DNA from: Clostridia bacterium
Lineage (GTDB): Bacteria > Bacillota > Clostridia > Christensenellales > Pumilibacteraceae
Assembly (NCBI GenBank): GCA_017452405.1
Contig: JAFTMM010000011.1
Span: 1-7,661, forward strand
Direction of reading: 5' to 3'
DNA: 7,661 bases
The notes under the pieces were generated by a model. It was not told the DNA's origin and made no database searches. It saw only the letters and a list, made by a program, of their open reading frames with translations. Shown here one piece after another: positions 1-6,112 of this stretch (positions are counted from its first letter, which is position 1; the number at the start of each line of letters is the position of its first letter). A program made the position numbers and the translations under genes.

Positions 1-137
1 AGCCTGAACCCGAACCGCCTCACGAAGATGGCGGTTGCTATAGCGTGACTGATAGTATCGCAATTTTACTGGGTTTAGCTGTATTATTAATTCCTATATC
101 GGTTAGAGCAAAAAATAAGACGAATAATAGCAAATAA
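1..137 (+). CDS. 3' end of a gene for a C-terminally membrane-anchored, probably cell-surface protein (partial)
   Basis: The frame beginning at base 3 is open from the window edge to TAA at 135-137 and gives the last 44 residues. It starts with a Pro/Glu-rich stretch (PEPEPPHED), followed by GGCYS, one hydrophobic segment of about 17 residues (SIAILLGLAVLLIPISV) and a Lys/Arg-rich tail (RAKNKTNNSK). Linker, hydrophobic helix and positive tail together form the layout of a C-terminal sorting or membrane-anchor signal, with the protein body outside the cell. The Cys just before the helix recalls Cys-containing C-terminal anchors seen in some bacterial surface proteins, but I cannot assign a named family. 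No LPXTG motif is visible. A terminator follows at once, so this is the last gene of its unit. The function of the missing N-terminal part is unknown. The frame call is fairly secure because of the coherent protein pattern and the terminator. Confidence 0.65.
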   Translation, partial: PEPEPPHEDGGCYSVTDSIAILLGLAVLLIPISVRAKNKTNNSK

Positions 138-166
138 AATGGGTAGAACGACTACCCATTTTTCTT
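136..166 (+). terminator. Rho-independent terminator of the upstream gene
   Basis: An 11-bp perfect stem pairs 136-146 with 152-162 around the loop AACGA. Its GC-containing core is ATGGGTAG/CTACCCAT, and a T-rich run (TTTTTCTT) follows. The stem begins inside the TAA stop codon. The A-tract on the 5' side lets it also work in reverse. Confidence 0.9.
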
Positions 167-182
167 ATAATAGCTTAAACGA

Positions 183-211
183 TTGACTTTCGTTAAGTTT
201 TTTTCTATAAT
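183..211 (+). promoter_or_regulatory. Sigma-A-type promoter for the aconitase operon
   Basis: The -35 box TTGACT (183-188) and -10 box TATAAT (206-211) are separated by exactly 17 nt. The expected transcription start is near 218, leaving a leader of about 50 nt before the ATG at 268. The site lies directly after the terminator of the previous gene, so it begins a new unit. Confidence 0.88.
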
Positions 212-267
212 AAACTGTAAAATAAAAATTGGCGTACTATGCGCAGATAAGGGGAAGGAGAAGGCTA

Positions 268-2172
268 ATGAATCTTACTCAAAAAATTATCAAAGCTCAC
301 CTCGTTAGCGGACAAATGAATGCGGGCGAAGAAATTGCTATTCGTATCGATCAAACTCTTACGCAGGACTCGACGGGAACTATGGCGTACCTTCAGTTTG
401 AAGCTACCGGCGTAGACAAGGTTAAGACCGAAAGAAGCGTAGCGTATATCGACCACAACATGCTTCAGGCAAGCCAGCTCAACGCAGACGACCACGCGTA
501 TATCCAGTCGGTAGCGCTTTCTCACGGTATCTACGTTTCCAAACCCGGTAACGGTATCTGCCATCAGGTACACCTCGAGCGCTTCGGCAAGCCGGGCAAG
601 ACTCTCCTCGGCTCCGACTCCCACACTCCTACGGGCGGTGGTATCGGTATGCTTGCAATCGGCGCGGGCGGACTGGACGTAGCCCTTGCAATGGGTGGCG
701 CTCCGTTCTATCTCATCATGCCGAAAGTCGTTAATATCGAACTCAAAGGTCAGCTTAAAAAAGGCGTGACCGCAAAGGATATTATACTCAAAGTACTTGA
801 AATCCTCACCACTTCGGGTGGCGTAGGCAAAGTCATGGAATACACGGGAGAGGGACTCAAATATCTCACCGTTCCCGAACGCGCAACCATTACCAATATG
901 GGCGCGGAACTCGGCGCGACTACTTCCGTTTTCCCGTCCGACGAAACCACGCTTGCTTTCCTTAAAGCGCAGGGCAGAGAAGCGGACTACGTAGCGCTTT
1001 CCGCAGACGCAGACGCAACCTACGACGAGCATATCGTAATTGATTTGAACGAGCTTGCGCCTCTTGCCGCTTGCCCTCATTCGCCCGGCAACGTTAAGCC
1101 TATTGCTGAGCTTGCGGGAAAGAAAGTAGACCAGATCTGTATCGGATCGTGCACCAACTCGTCCTACCTTGACCTTATGAAGGTGGCTAAAATCCTCAAA
1201 GGAAAGACGGTTGCGCCTAACGTATCTCTTACCGTTTCTCCTGGCTCTCGTCAGGTTCTTACCATGCTTGCCGAGAACGGCGCTCTTGCCGACATCATCT
1301 CGTCGGGCGCGCGTATTCTCGAATGTGCGTGCGGTCCTTGTATCGGTAACGGTCAGTCGCCCAAGCAGGACGCGGTTTCGCTCCGTACCTTCAATCGCAA
1401 CTTCTTTAACCGTAGCGGTACTCCGAGCGCAGACGTATACCTCGTTTCTCCCGAAACGGCGGCAGTCAGCGCGCTCACGGGCGTAATAACCTCTCCCGAA
1501 GGCGCAGACTTCGAGGACGTGGCAATGCCTGAAAAGTTCCTTATAAACGATAATCTTATCTTAAAACCCGACGATTTTGAAAACGTAGAAATCGTGCGTG
1601 GCGACAATATTAAGCCTTTCCCGAAGGGCAAGGCGCTGGCTCGTACGCTGGAAGGCGAAGCGCTCATTAAGCTGGGCGACGATATCACTACCGATCATAT
1701 TATGCCGTCCAACGCAGCCCTTCTTGCATACCGCTCCAATATCCCTTATCTTTCCGACTACTGCCTGTCTAACTGCGACAAGGAATTTCCTGCGCGCGCT
1801 AAGAAGCAGGGCGGTGGATTTATCGTAGCAGGTTCCAACTACGGACAGGGATCTTCGCGCGAGCATGCCGCTCTCGTTCCGCTTTACCTCGGAATTAAAG
1901 CAGTCGTTGCCAAGAGCTTTGCAAGAATCCATAAGGATAACCTTATGAACAACGGAATACTTCCGCTAGTGTTCGTAAATGCAGACGATTACGAAAGCAT
2001 TTCCGAGGGCGATAAGCTCAGAATAGACGACGCGCCTTCAAGCGTTATGACGCGCGCGTTCACGCTCGTTAACGAAACGACGGGCAAAGAAATCCCGCTT
2101 AGACTCGAATGCGGTGACCGTCAGCAGAATATGCTTATTTGTGGCGGTTCGCTCAACTCCATCAAGCATTAA
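268..2172 (+). CDS. acn: Aconitate hydratase (aconitase), 4Fe-4S, about 640-residue bacterial type
   Basis: This 634-residue protein should interconvert citrate and isocitrate via cis-aconitate in the cytoplasm. The catalytic domains contain GSDSHT (115-120) in the aconitase signature, the cluster ligand Cys295 in CIGSCTNSSY (291-300), and Cys355 and Cys358 in ACGPCIGNG. The C-terminal swivel domain has LGDDITTDHIMPSN (469-482) and GSSREHAAL (528-536), with the substrate-binding and catalytic Ser-Ser-Arg. All cluster and active-site residues are present. The length fits the shorter, Aquifex-type aconitases rather than the roughly 900-residue AcnA. Homoaconitase-like activity cannot be excluded. 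ATG 268 is preferred because AAGGAG (255-260) lies 7 nt upstream; an in-frame TTG at 229 would sit about 11 nt after the predicted transcript start with no ribosome site. It is first in its operon and is followed after 9 nt by an Lrp-type regulator. In an anaerobe its likely role is making 2-oxoglutarate and glutamate, which is inference. Confidence 0.96.
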   Translation: MNLTQKIIKAHLVSGQMNAGEEIAIRIDQTLTQDSTGTMAYLQFEATGVDKVKTERSVAYIDHNMLQASQLNADDHAYIQSVALSHGIYVSKPGNGICHQVHLERFGKPGKTLLGSDSHTPTGGGIGMLAIGAGGLDVALAMGGAPFYLIMPKVVNIELKGQLKKGVTAKDIILKVLEILTTSGGVGKVMEYTGEGLKYLTVPERATITNMGAELGATTSVFPSDETTLAFLKAQGREADYVALSADADATYDEHIVIDLNELAPLAACPHSPGNVKPIAELAGKKVDQICIGSCTNSSYLDLMKVAKILKGKTVAPNVSLTVSPGSRQVLTMLAENGALADIISSGARILECACGPCIGNGQSPKQDAVSLRTFNRNFFNRSGTPSADVYLVSPETAAVSALTGVITSPEGADFEDVAMPEKFLINDNLILKPDDFENVEIVRGDNIKPFPKGKALARTLEGEALIKLGDDITTDHIMPSNAALLAYRSNIPYLSDYCLSNCDKEFPARAKKQGGGFIVAGSNYGQGSSREHAALVPLYLGIKAVVAKSFARIHKDNLMNNGILPLVFVNADDYESISEGDKLRIDDAPSSVMTRAFTLVNETTGKEIPLRLECGDRQQNMLICGGSLNSIKH

Positions 2173-2181
2173 GGAGGCGTT

Positions 2182-2679
2182 ATGAAAAAACTGCGCAATA
2201 CCATTCTCGGTCTTCTTACCGAAGACGCGCGTCTGACTCCGTCGGAAATCGCTAAGATAACTGGCGCAGACGAGGCTACGGTAATAAGTGAAATCAAGGC
2301 TCTTGAAGATAGCGGTGTCATCTGTAAATATACCGTCGTAGTAGACGGTGAACTTGCAGGCAAAGACGACGTAGAGGCGCTTATCGAAGTCAAAGTTTCG
2401 CCCATGCACAAGCACGGTTTCGACTCAATCGCGGAAGAAATATACCGCTTTGACGAAGTTAAGACGGTATACCTTATGAGTGGCGCTTACGACCTTTGCG
2501 TAGTAATTGAAGGGCGTACTTTAAAGGAAGTCGCGCGCTTTGTAAGCGAAAAGCTGTCCGTTATGGATAAAGTCCTCTCGACCGCAACTCACTTTATACT
2601 CAAAAAATATAAAGTCAACGGCGTACTTATGAAGAGCGAGGAAAAGGGCTGGAATAACCGTCAAGCCGTTCACGCTTAA
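2182..2679 (+). CDS. Lrp/AsnC-family transcriptional regulator
   Basis: This 165-residue protein has a winged helix-turn-helix at its N-terminus (about residues 5-50; the recognition part lies in SEIAKITGADEATVISEIKA) and a RAM/AsnC effector domain (about 65-145). The RAM domain includes the loop SGAYDLCVVIEG (100-111), where the Gly-x-x-Asp pattern typical of the amino-acid-sensing interface is visible. Such proteins form dimers and octamers and regulate amino-acid metabolism genes, often including their own operon. The ribosome site AAGGAGG (2171-2177) overlaps the TAA of the aconitase gene, with 4 nt before ATG 2182, so translation is probably coupled to acn. The next gene is an aminotransferase, a recurrent partner of Lrp-type regulators. 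The effector and targets cannot be read from the sequence. A six-base-pair hairpin spans its stop codon. Confidence 0.92.
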   Translation: MKKLRNTILGLLTEDARLTPSEIAKITGADEATVISEIKALEDSGVICKYTVVVDGELAGKDDVEALIEVKVSPMHKHGFDSIAEEIYRFDEVKTVYLMSGAYDLCVVIEGRTLKEVARFVSEKLSVMDKVLSTATHFILKKYKVNGVLMKSEEKGWNNRQAVHA

Positions 2680-2687
2680 TAAAGCGT
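2672..2687 (+). other. Small hairpin spanning the lrp-type gene stop codon
   Basis: ACGCTT (2672-2677) pairs with AAGCGT (2682-2687) around a 4-nt loop that contains part of the TAA stop. No T-run follows, so it is not a classical terminator. It may mark mRNA processing or 3'-end stability, or be chance. Confidence 0.4.
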
Positions 2688-2730
2688 AACAGTTTAAAGC
2701 AATTAGACTTTCCTTGAAATAACCTATTTT

Positions 2731-3894
2731 ATGAGATTAAACGAAACAATCCAAAAAATCAAGCCTTCGGGGATACGCGAGTTCTTTGATATCGTATCCA
2801 CAATGCCCGACGCGCTGTCACTCGGCGTGGGCGAGCCTGATTTTGCTACGCCTTGGTACATACGCGACGCAGCCATTAAGAGCATACAAAAGGGCTATAC
2901 GGCGTATTCGTCGAATAAGGGTATGCCTGCTTTCTGTGAACAGATAGCCGACTATCTTGACTCTCGATTTGGCGTTAAATACAACCCCGAACAGGAAATA
3001 ATAGTAACGGTAGGCGCGAGCGAGGCAATCGACCTTGCCCTCCGCGTGCTTATTGAACCGGGCGAAAGCGTACTCGTACCTTCGCCGAGCTACGTTTCGT
3101 ATATGCCCATAACCACGCTTTGTGGTGGCGTAGCCGTTCCCGTGCCTTGCTCGGAAGCAAACGACTTTAAACTGACGGCTGAAGAGTTGGAAAAGGCGGC
3201 GGAAGGAAGTAACGCAAGAGTTCTCATAATGCCGTATCCCAATAACCCTACGGGCGCGATTATGACGGAAGAGGACATAGCGTCGCTTTTGCCCGTGATT
3301 GAAAAATACGACCTTGCGGTTATCTCGGACGAGATATATGCCGAACTGACCTACGACGGTAAGCACGTTTCCGTACCCTCCGTCAAAGGTTATAGAGAGC
3401 GTACCGTGCTTATCAACGGTTTTTCCAAAGCGTTTGCAATGACGGGCTGGAGATTAGGCTACACCGCAGCGCCTCCCGACGTTACCAAAGCAATGCTTAA
3501 AGTCCATCAGTATACCGCCCTTTGCGCGCCTACGCCCTCACAGTACGCAGGTATTTGCGCGCTTAAAGACGGTAAAGAGGACGGATACCGCGCAGTAGCG
3601 GATATGAAAGAGGAGTACGACAAACGCCGTCGATACCTCACCGGCGAACTCAACGCTCTCGGTCTTACTTGCAGGCTTCCCGGCGGAGCGTTCTACGTTT
3701 TTGCAAACGTGTCCTCGTCAGGCATGGACGGGCAACAGTTCGCGCGCGGATTGCTAGCTTCGGAAAAGGTGGCGGTCGTTCCCGGTGACGCGTTTGGTGA
3801 CGCGGGAAAGAACTACGTCAGAATGTCGTACGCAACCTCACTCAGAACGTTGATGGAAGCCGTTCGCAGAATTAAACGCTTCCTCGGTAAATAA
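2731..3894 (+). CDS. PLP-dependent class I/II aminotransferase (fold type I)
   Basis: This 387-residue enzyme should transfer an amino group between an amino acid and a 2-oxo acid using pyridoxal phosphate. Visible hallmarks are the N-terminal SLGVGEPDFATP (30-41), YPNNPTG (169-175) with the cofactor-contacting Asn172, SDEIY (199-203) with Asp200 and Tyr203, the Schiff-base Lys233 in NGFSKAFAMTGWRLGY, and Arg364 in NYVRMSYA for the substrate carboxylate. The length and the opening IKPSGIREFFD match the aspartate, aromatic or PatA-like subgroup; the substrate cannot be fixed from sequence. The start is oddly weak: no purine-rich ribosome site precedes ATG 2731 (the preceding bases are CCTATTTT), yet an in-frame TAG at 2704-2706 rules out any extension and family similarity begins right at this Met. 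It lies 51 nt after the Lrp-type gene, which may regulate it. Confidence 0.94.
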   Translation: MRLNETIQKIKPSGIREFFDIVSTMPDALSLGVGEPDFATPWYIRDAAIKSIQKGYTAYSSNKGMPAFCEQIADYLDSRFGVKYNPEQEIIVTVGASEAIDLALRVLIEPGESVLVPSPSYVSYMPITTLCGGVAVPVPCSEANDFKLTAEELEKAAEGSNARVLIMPYPNNPTGAIMTEEDIASLLPVIEKYDLAVISDEIYAELTYDGKHVSVPSVKGYRERTVLINGFSKAFAMTGWRLGYTAAPPDVTKAMLKVHQYTALCAPTPSQYAGICALKDGKEDGYRAVADMKEEYDKRRRYLTGELNALGLTCRLPGGAFYVFANVSSSGMDGQQFARGLLASEKVAVVPGDAFGDAGKNYVRMSYATSLRTLMEAVRRIKRFLGK

Positions 3895-3905
3895 TTTAAA
3901 AATAA

Positions 3906-3932
3906 TTTTCAGCGCATTTTAGGCGCAGAAAA
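3906..3932 (+). other. Hairpin immediately before the greA ribosome site
   Basis: TTTTC (3906-3910) pairs with GAAAA (3928-3932) and GCGC (3912-3915) with GCGC (3923-3926), separated by an A/A mismatch, around a 7-nt loop. The 3' arm ends on the first base of AAGGAG (3932-3937). No T-run follows. It might tune greA translation or mark a processing site. Function is inference. Confidence 0.35.
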
Positions 3933-3945
3933 AGGAGTAAATAGA

Positions 3946-4413
3946 ATGGCAGAAAAGGTACTGCTTACCGCAGAATCCAAAAAGCAACTCGAAAACAGAC
4001 TTAACTATCTCAAGTCAACCGGTAGAGCCGAAATGGCGGCTAAGATCGAAGAAGCACGTAGCTTCGGCGACTTGTCCGAGAACGCCGAGTACGACCTTGC
4101 CCGTGACGAACAGGCGAAAATGGAGCAAGAGATTGCAGAACTCGAAAACAAACTCCATAACGCTGAAATTATCGACACGAGCGTTAAGACGGATACCGTC
4201 GGCGTAGGTAGTACGGTTACGTTTGCCGACCTTAAAACGGGCGCGCAGATGAAGTACACCATCGTCGGTTCGCAGGATAGCGATCCTTTCGCTAATAAGA
4301 TTTCCAACGAATCGCCTATCGGAAAGGCGCTTATGGGTGCGGGAAAGGACGCAGTCGTTACCGCTCAGACCAAAAACGGCGCAAAGACTTTCAAGATTAT
4401 AGATATAGAATAA
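3946..4413 (+). CDS. greA: Transcription elongation factor GreA
   Basis: GreA rescues backtracked RNA polymerase: its coiled coil enters the secondary channel and stimulates cleavage of the transcript 3' end. The 155-residue length is typical. The N-terminal antiparallel coiled coil (about 1-75) carries the tip motif ARSFGDLSENAEYDLAR, with the two acidic residues Asp42 and Glu45 that coordinate the catalytic Mg2+ (Asp41/Glu44 in E. coli). The C-terminal FKBP-like domain (about 80-155) includes VGVGSTVTF and NKISNESPIGKALMGA. AAGGAG (3932-3937) lies 8 nt before the ATG. It is followed by lysS, an arrangement common in Firmicutes. It is probably cotranscribed with the genes upstream, since no good promoter is seen in the 51-nt gap. 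Confidence 0.97.
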   Translation: MAEKVLLTAESKKQLENRLNYLKSTGRAEMAAKIEEARSFGDLSENAEYDLARDEQAKMEQEIAELENKLHNAEIIDTSVKTDTVGVGSTVTFADLKTGAQMKYTIVGSQDSDPFANKISNESPIGKALMGAGKDAVVTAQTKNGAKTFKIIDIE

Positions 4414-4422
4414 AATAAGAGC

Positions 4423-4453
4423 GTTATGCGATAACTTGCCTCTTGCGGGCAAG
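4423..4453 (+). promoter_or_regulatory. Two adjacent hairpins in the greA-lysS gap
   Basis: Hairpin one is GTTAT (4423-4427)/ATAAC (4431-4435) with a GCG loop. Hairpin two is CTTGCC (4435-4440)/GGCAAG (4448-4453) with a 7-nt loop, followed by CCTTTTCGCTT. The two share C4435, so they cannot both form completely. The T-run is short and broken, suggesting a weak, leaky terminator or a processing site between greA and lysS rather than a full stop. Confidence 0.45.
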
Positions 4454-4484
4454 CCTTTTCGCTTAGCGTAAGATACGGAGAATT

Positions 4485-5987
4485 ATGGCAGAAGATATCG
4501 TAATGACCAACGAAGCGCCCGAGGAGGACGTATTCGAGGTTAAGAGAATAAGAATAGAAAAATTGCGCGAGCTTCAGGCTTCGGGCAACAACCCTTACGA
4601 CGTCGTAAAATACGACCGCAACTGCGAAACGGCAAGCGTGCGCGAGAACTTCGATACGCTGGAAAATACCGTCGTTCGCATAGCAGGTAGAATGATGAGC
4701 CGTCGCGATATGGGTAAAGCCAACTTTATCGACGTTATGGACGGAAGTGGCAGAATTCAGGTCTACGTTCGTATAAACGACGTGGGCGAGGACGTTTTCA
4801 ACGCGTATAAAAAGTGGGATATAGGCGACTTCGTAGGTGTCGAAGGACTTGTTTTCCGCACCCGCAGAGGCGAGATTTCCATTCACGCGCATAAAATCGA
4901 ATTACTTTCCAAGAGTCTTTTACCTCTTCCCGAAAAGTATCACGGTCTTGTGGATAAAGAGCTTCGTTACCGTCAGCGTTACGTTGATCTTATCATGAAC
5001 CCCGAAGTCAAGGATACGTTCTATAAGCGCAGTAAGATTCTTTCCGAAGTGAGAAATTATCTCAACGGCAGAGGGTATCTCGAAGTAGATACGCCCGTGC
5101 TCCATACGGTAGAGATCGGCGCTGCGGCGCGCCCGTTCCGTACGCACCATAACGCGCTTGATATCGATATGTTCCTCCGCATAGAAACGGAGCTTTACTT
5201 GAAGCGCCTTATCGTAGGCGGTTTTGACAAAGTATACGAAGTGGGCAGAATTTTCCGTAACGAGGGTATGGATGCAACGCATAACCCCGAATTTACCACT
5301 ATCGAAATGTACGAAGCGTATACCGATTATAAGGGCATGATGGACCTTATCGAGGATATGTATCGCACCGTAGCGACTAACGTTTGCGGCAGCGCAAAGC
5401 TGACCTATCAGGGCGTGGAAATTGATATGGAAAGTCCGTGGGCGCGTATGTCTATGGTAGAAGCGGTTAAGAAGTATTCAGGCGCGGACTATTATGAGTG
5501 GGAAAGCGACGAGCAGGCAAGGGCGGTAGCAAAAGCGCTCCACGTAGAAGTAGAAGAAGGCGAGAGCGCAACTAAAGGACACGTGCTTATTGCGCTTTTC
5601 GATGCGTTCGTAGAGGACAAACTCGTTCAGCCCACCTTCATTTACGACTATCCCGTAGAGAACTCTCCGCTTGCAAAGCGTAAGGCAAACGAGCCTCAGT
5701 TTACCGAGCGTTTCGAATACTTTATTACCTGTCACGAAATGGGTAACGCATTCTCCGAGCTCAACGATCCTATCGACCAGCGCCGTCGTTTCGAAGCGCA
5801 GGTAGCCTCAAGACGTGCGCAGGGCGTTAACGCCGAAGTGGACGACGACTTTATCAATGCGCTTGAATACGGTATGCCCCCGACGGGCGGACTCGGCTTC
5901 GGACTTGACCGTCTAGTAATGCTACTGACCGACAGCGCAAGTATAAGAGACGTACTCTTATTCCCGACAATGAAACCTTTGAAATAA
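4485..5987 (+). CDS. lysS: Lysyl-tRNA synthetase, class II
   Basis: This 500-residue cytoplasmic enzyme charges tRNA-Lys with lysine using ATP. An N-terminal OB-fold anticodon-binding domain (about 62-146, VVRIAGRMMSRRDMGKANF onward) precedes the class II catalytic core. Motif 1 lies around RYVDLI...FYKRSKILSEVRNYL (about 165-193), followed by GAAARPFRTHHNALDIDM (212-229). Motif 2 is FRNEGMDATHNPEF (257-270), and motif 3 is GGLGFGLDRLVMLL (468-481) with the ATP-contacting Arg476. It is full length with no missing key residues. GGAG (4477-4480) is only 4 nt from ATG 4485, slightly tight; another ATG at 4503 has no better site. It is the last gene of the + strand run. Its own terminator, beginning about 12 nt after the stop, has been split by an insertion sequence. 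Confidence 0.97.
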   Translation: MAEDIVMTNEAPEEDVFEVKRIRIEKLRELQASGNNPYDVVKYDRNCETASVRENFDTLENTVVRIAGRMMSRRDMGKANFIDVMDGSGRIQVYVRINDVGEDVFNAYKKWDIGDFVGVEGLVFRTRRGEISIHAHKIELLSKSLLPLPEKYHGLVDKELRYRQRYVDLIMNPEVKDTFYKRSKILSEVRNYLNGRGYLEVDTPVLHTVEIGAAARPFRTHHNALDIDMFLRIETELYLKRLIVGGFDKVYEVGRIFRNEGMDATHNPEFTTIEMYEAYTDYKGMMDLIEDMYRTVATNVCGSAKLTYQGVEIDMESPWARMSMVEAVKKYSGADYYEWESDEQARAVAKALHVEVEEGESATKGHVLIALFDAFVEDKLVQPTFIYDYPVENSPLAKRKANEPQFTERFEYFITCHEMGNAFSELNDPIDQRRRFEAQVASRRAQGVNAEVDDDFINALEYGMPPTGGLGFGLDRLVMLLTDSASIRDVLLFPTMKPLK

Positions 5988-5998
5988 AATGAATGAAA

Positions 5999-6018
5999 TA
6001 AAATAAAAATGAGTTCGG
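5999..6018 (+). terminator. Left arm of the disrupted lysS terminator
   Basis: This 20-nt arm (A/T tract followed by GAGTTCGG) is the exact reverse complement of 7330-7349. Joining the flanks and removing the insertion and one TTT copy restores a hairpin with the loop TATTTTG and a tail of TTTTTATTTT. That is a typical bidirectional terminator starting 12 nt after the lysS stop codon. The arms are now about 1.3 kb apart, so the terminator is presumably inactive as such. Confidence 0.82.
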
Positions 6019-6020
6019 TA

Positions 6021-6023
6021 TTT
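6021..6023. repeat. Target-site duplication, left copy (TTT)
   Basis: TTT directly precedes the TG that opens the element and matches TTT at 7325-7327 directly after the closing CA. Three bases fits the IS150 group. Because the site is T-rich, the exact length (3 or more) is uncertain. Confidence 0.6.
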
Positions 6024-6048
6024 TGATGTGAACCCCAAAAGTTAGACA
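6024..6048. repeat. IS terminal inverted repeat IRR (orfB side)
   Basis: This 25-nt end reads TGATGTGA followed by ACCCCAAAAGTTAGACA. It matches the reverse complement of 7300-7324 at 22 of 25 positions, with mismatches at positions 4, 5 and 8. It is the transposase binding and cleavage site. Confidence 0.9.
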
Positions 6049-6069
6049 AAAAAATAATTAAATTACTTG

Positions 6070-6112
6070 TGAATGAGTTCGGTATTGTTCTGGGCTCATT
6101 CATTTTAGTTTT
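6070..6112 (+). terminator. Terminator-like hairpin inside the IS end, facing lysS readthrough
   Basis: TGAATGAG (6070-6077) pairs with CTCATTCA (6095-6102). Two T-G wobbles and one C-G pair (6078-6080 with 6092-6094) extend the stem to 11 pairs around an 11-nt loop. TTTTAGTTTT (6103-6112) follows on the + strand. It overlaps the 3' end of orfB, and would stop transcripts entering the element from lysS. In the orfB direction no T-run follows immediately. Confidence 0.6.

Noticed and set aside
239..250. Mini-frame ATG CGC AGA TAA (MRR) in the aconitase leader
   Set aside because: It lacks a Shine-Dalgarno sequence, sits close to the 5' end of the mRNA, and a three-codon frame is expected by chance.
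229..267. TTG start at 229 extending the aconitase by 13 residues
   Set aside because: It has no ribosome site, lies about 11 nt after the predicted transcript start, and the added residues do not look like the family. ATG 268 has AAGGAG at 7 nt.
265..1080. Long minus-strand open frames opposite acn, the aminotransferase gene and lysS
   Set aside because: They are shadows of real genes: rich in Arg, Cys and Phe, without family motifs or ribosome sites, and opposite proteins with clear catalytic motifs.
4414..4484. T-box riboswitch controlling lysS
   Set aside because: The gap is only 71 nt and no T-box consensus (TGGNACCGCG-like) or specifier stem is visible.
6100..6102. Recoded UGA (Gly or Trp) as explanation for the TGA in orfB
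   Set aside because: All host genes here run full length without in-frame TGA and use TGG for Trp. A point mutation in the IS is simpler.
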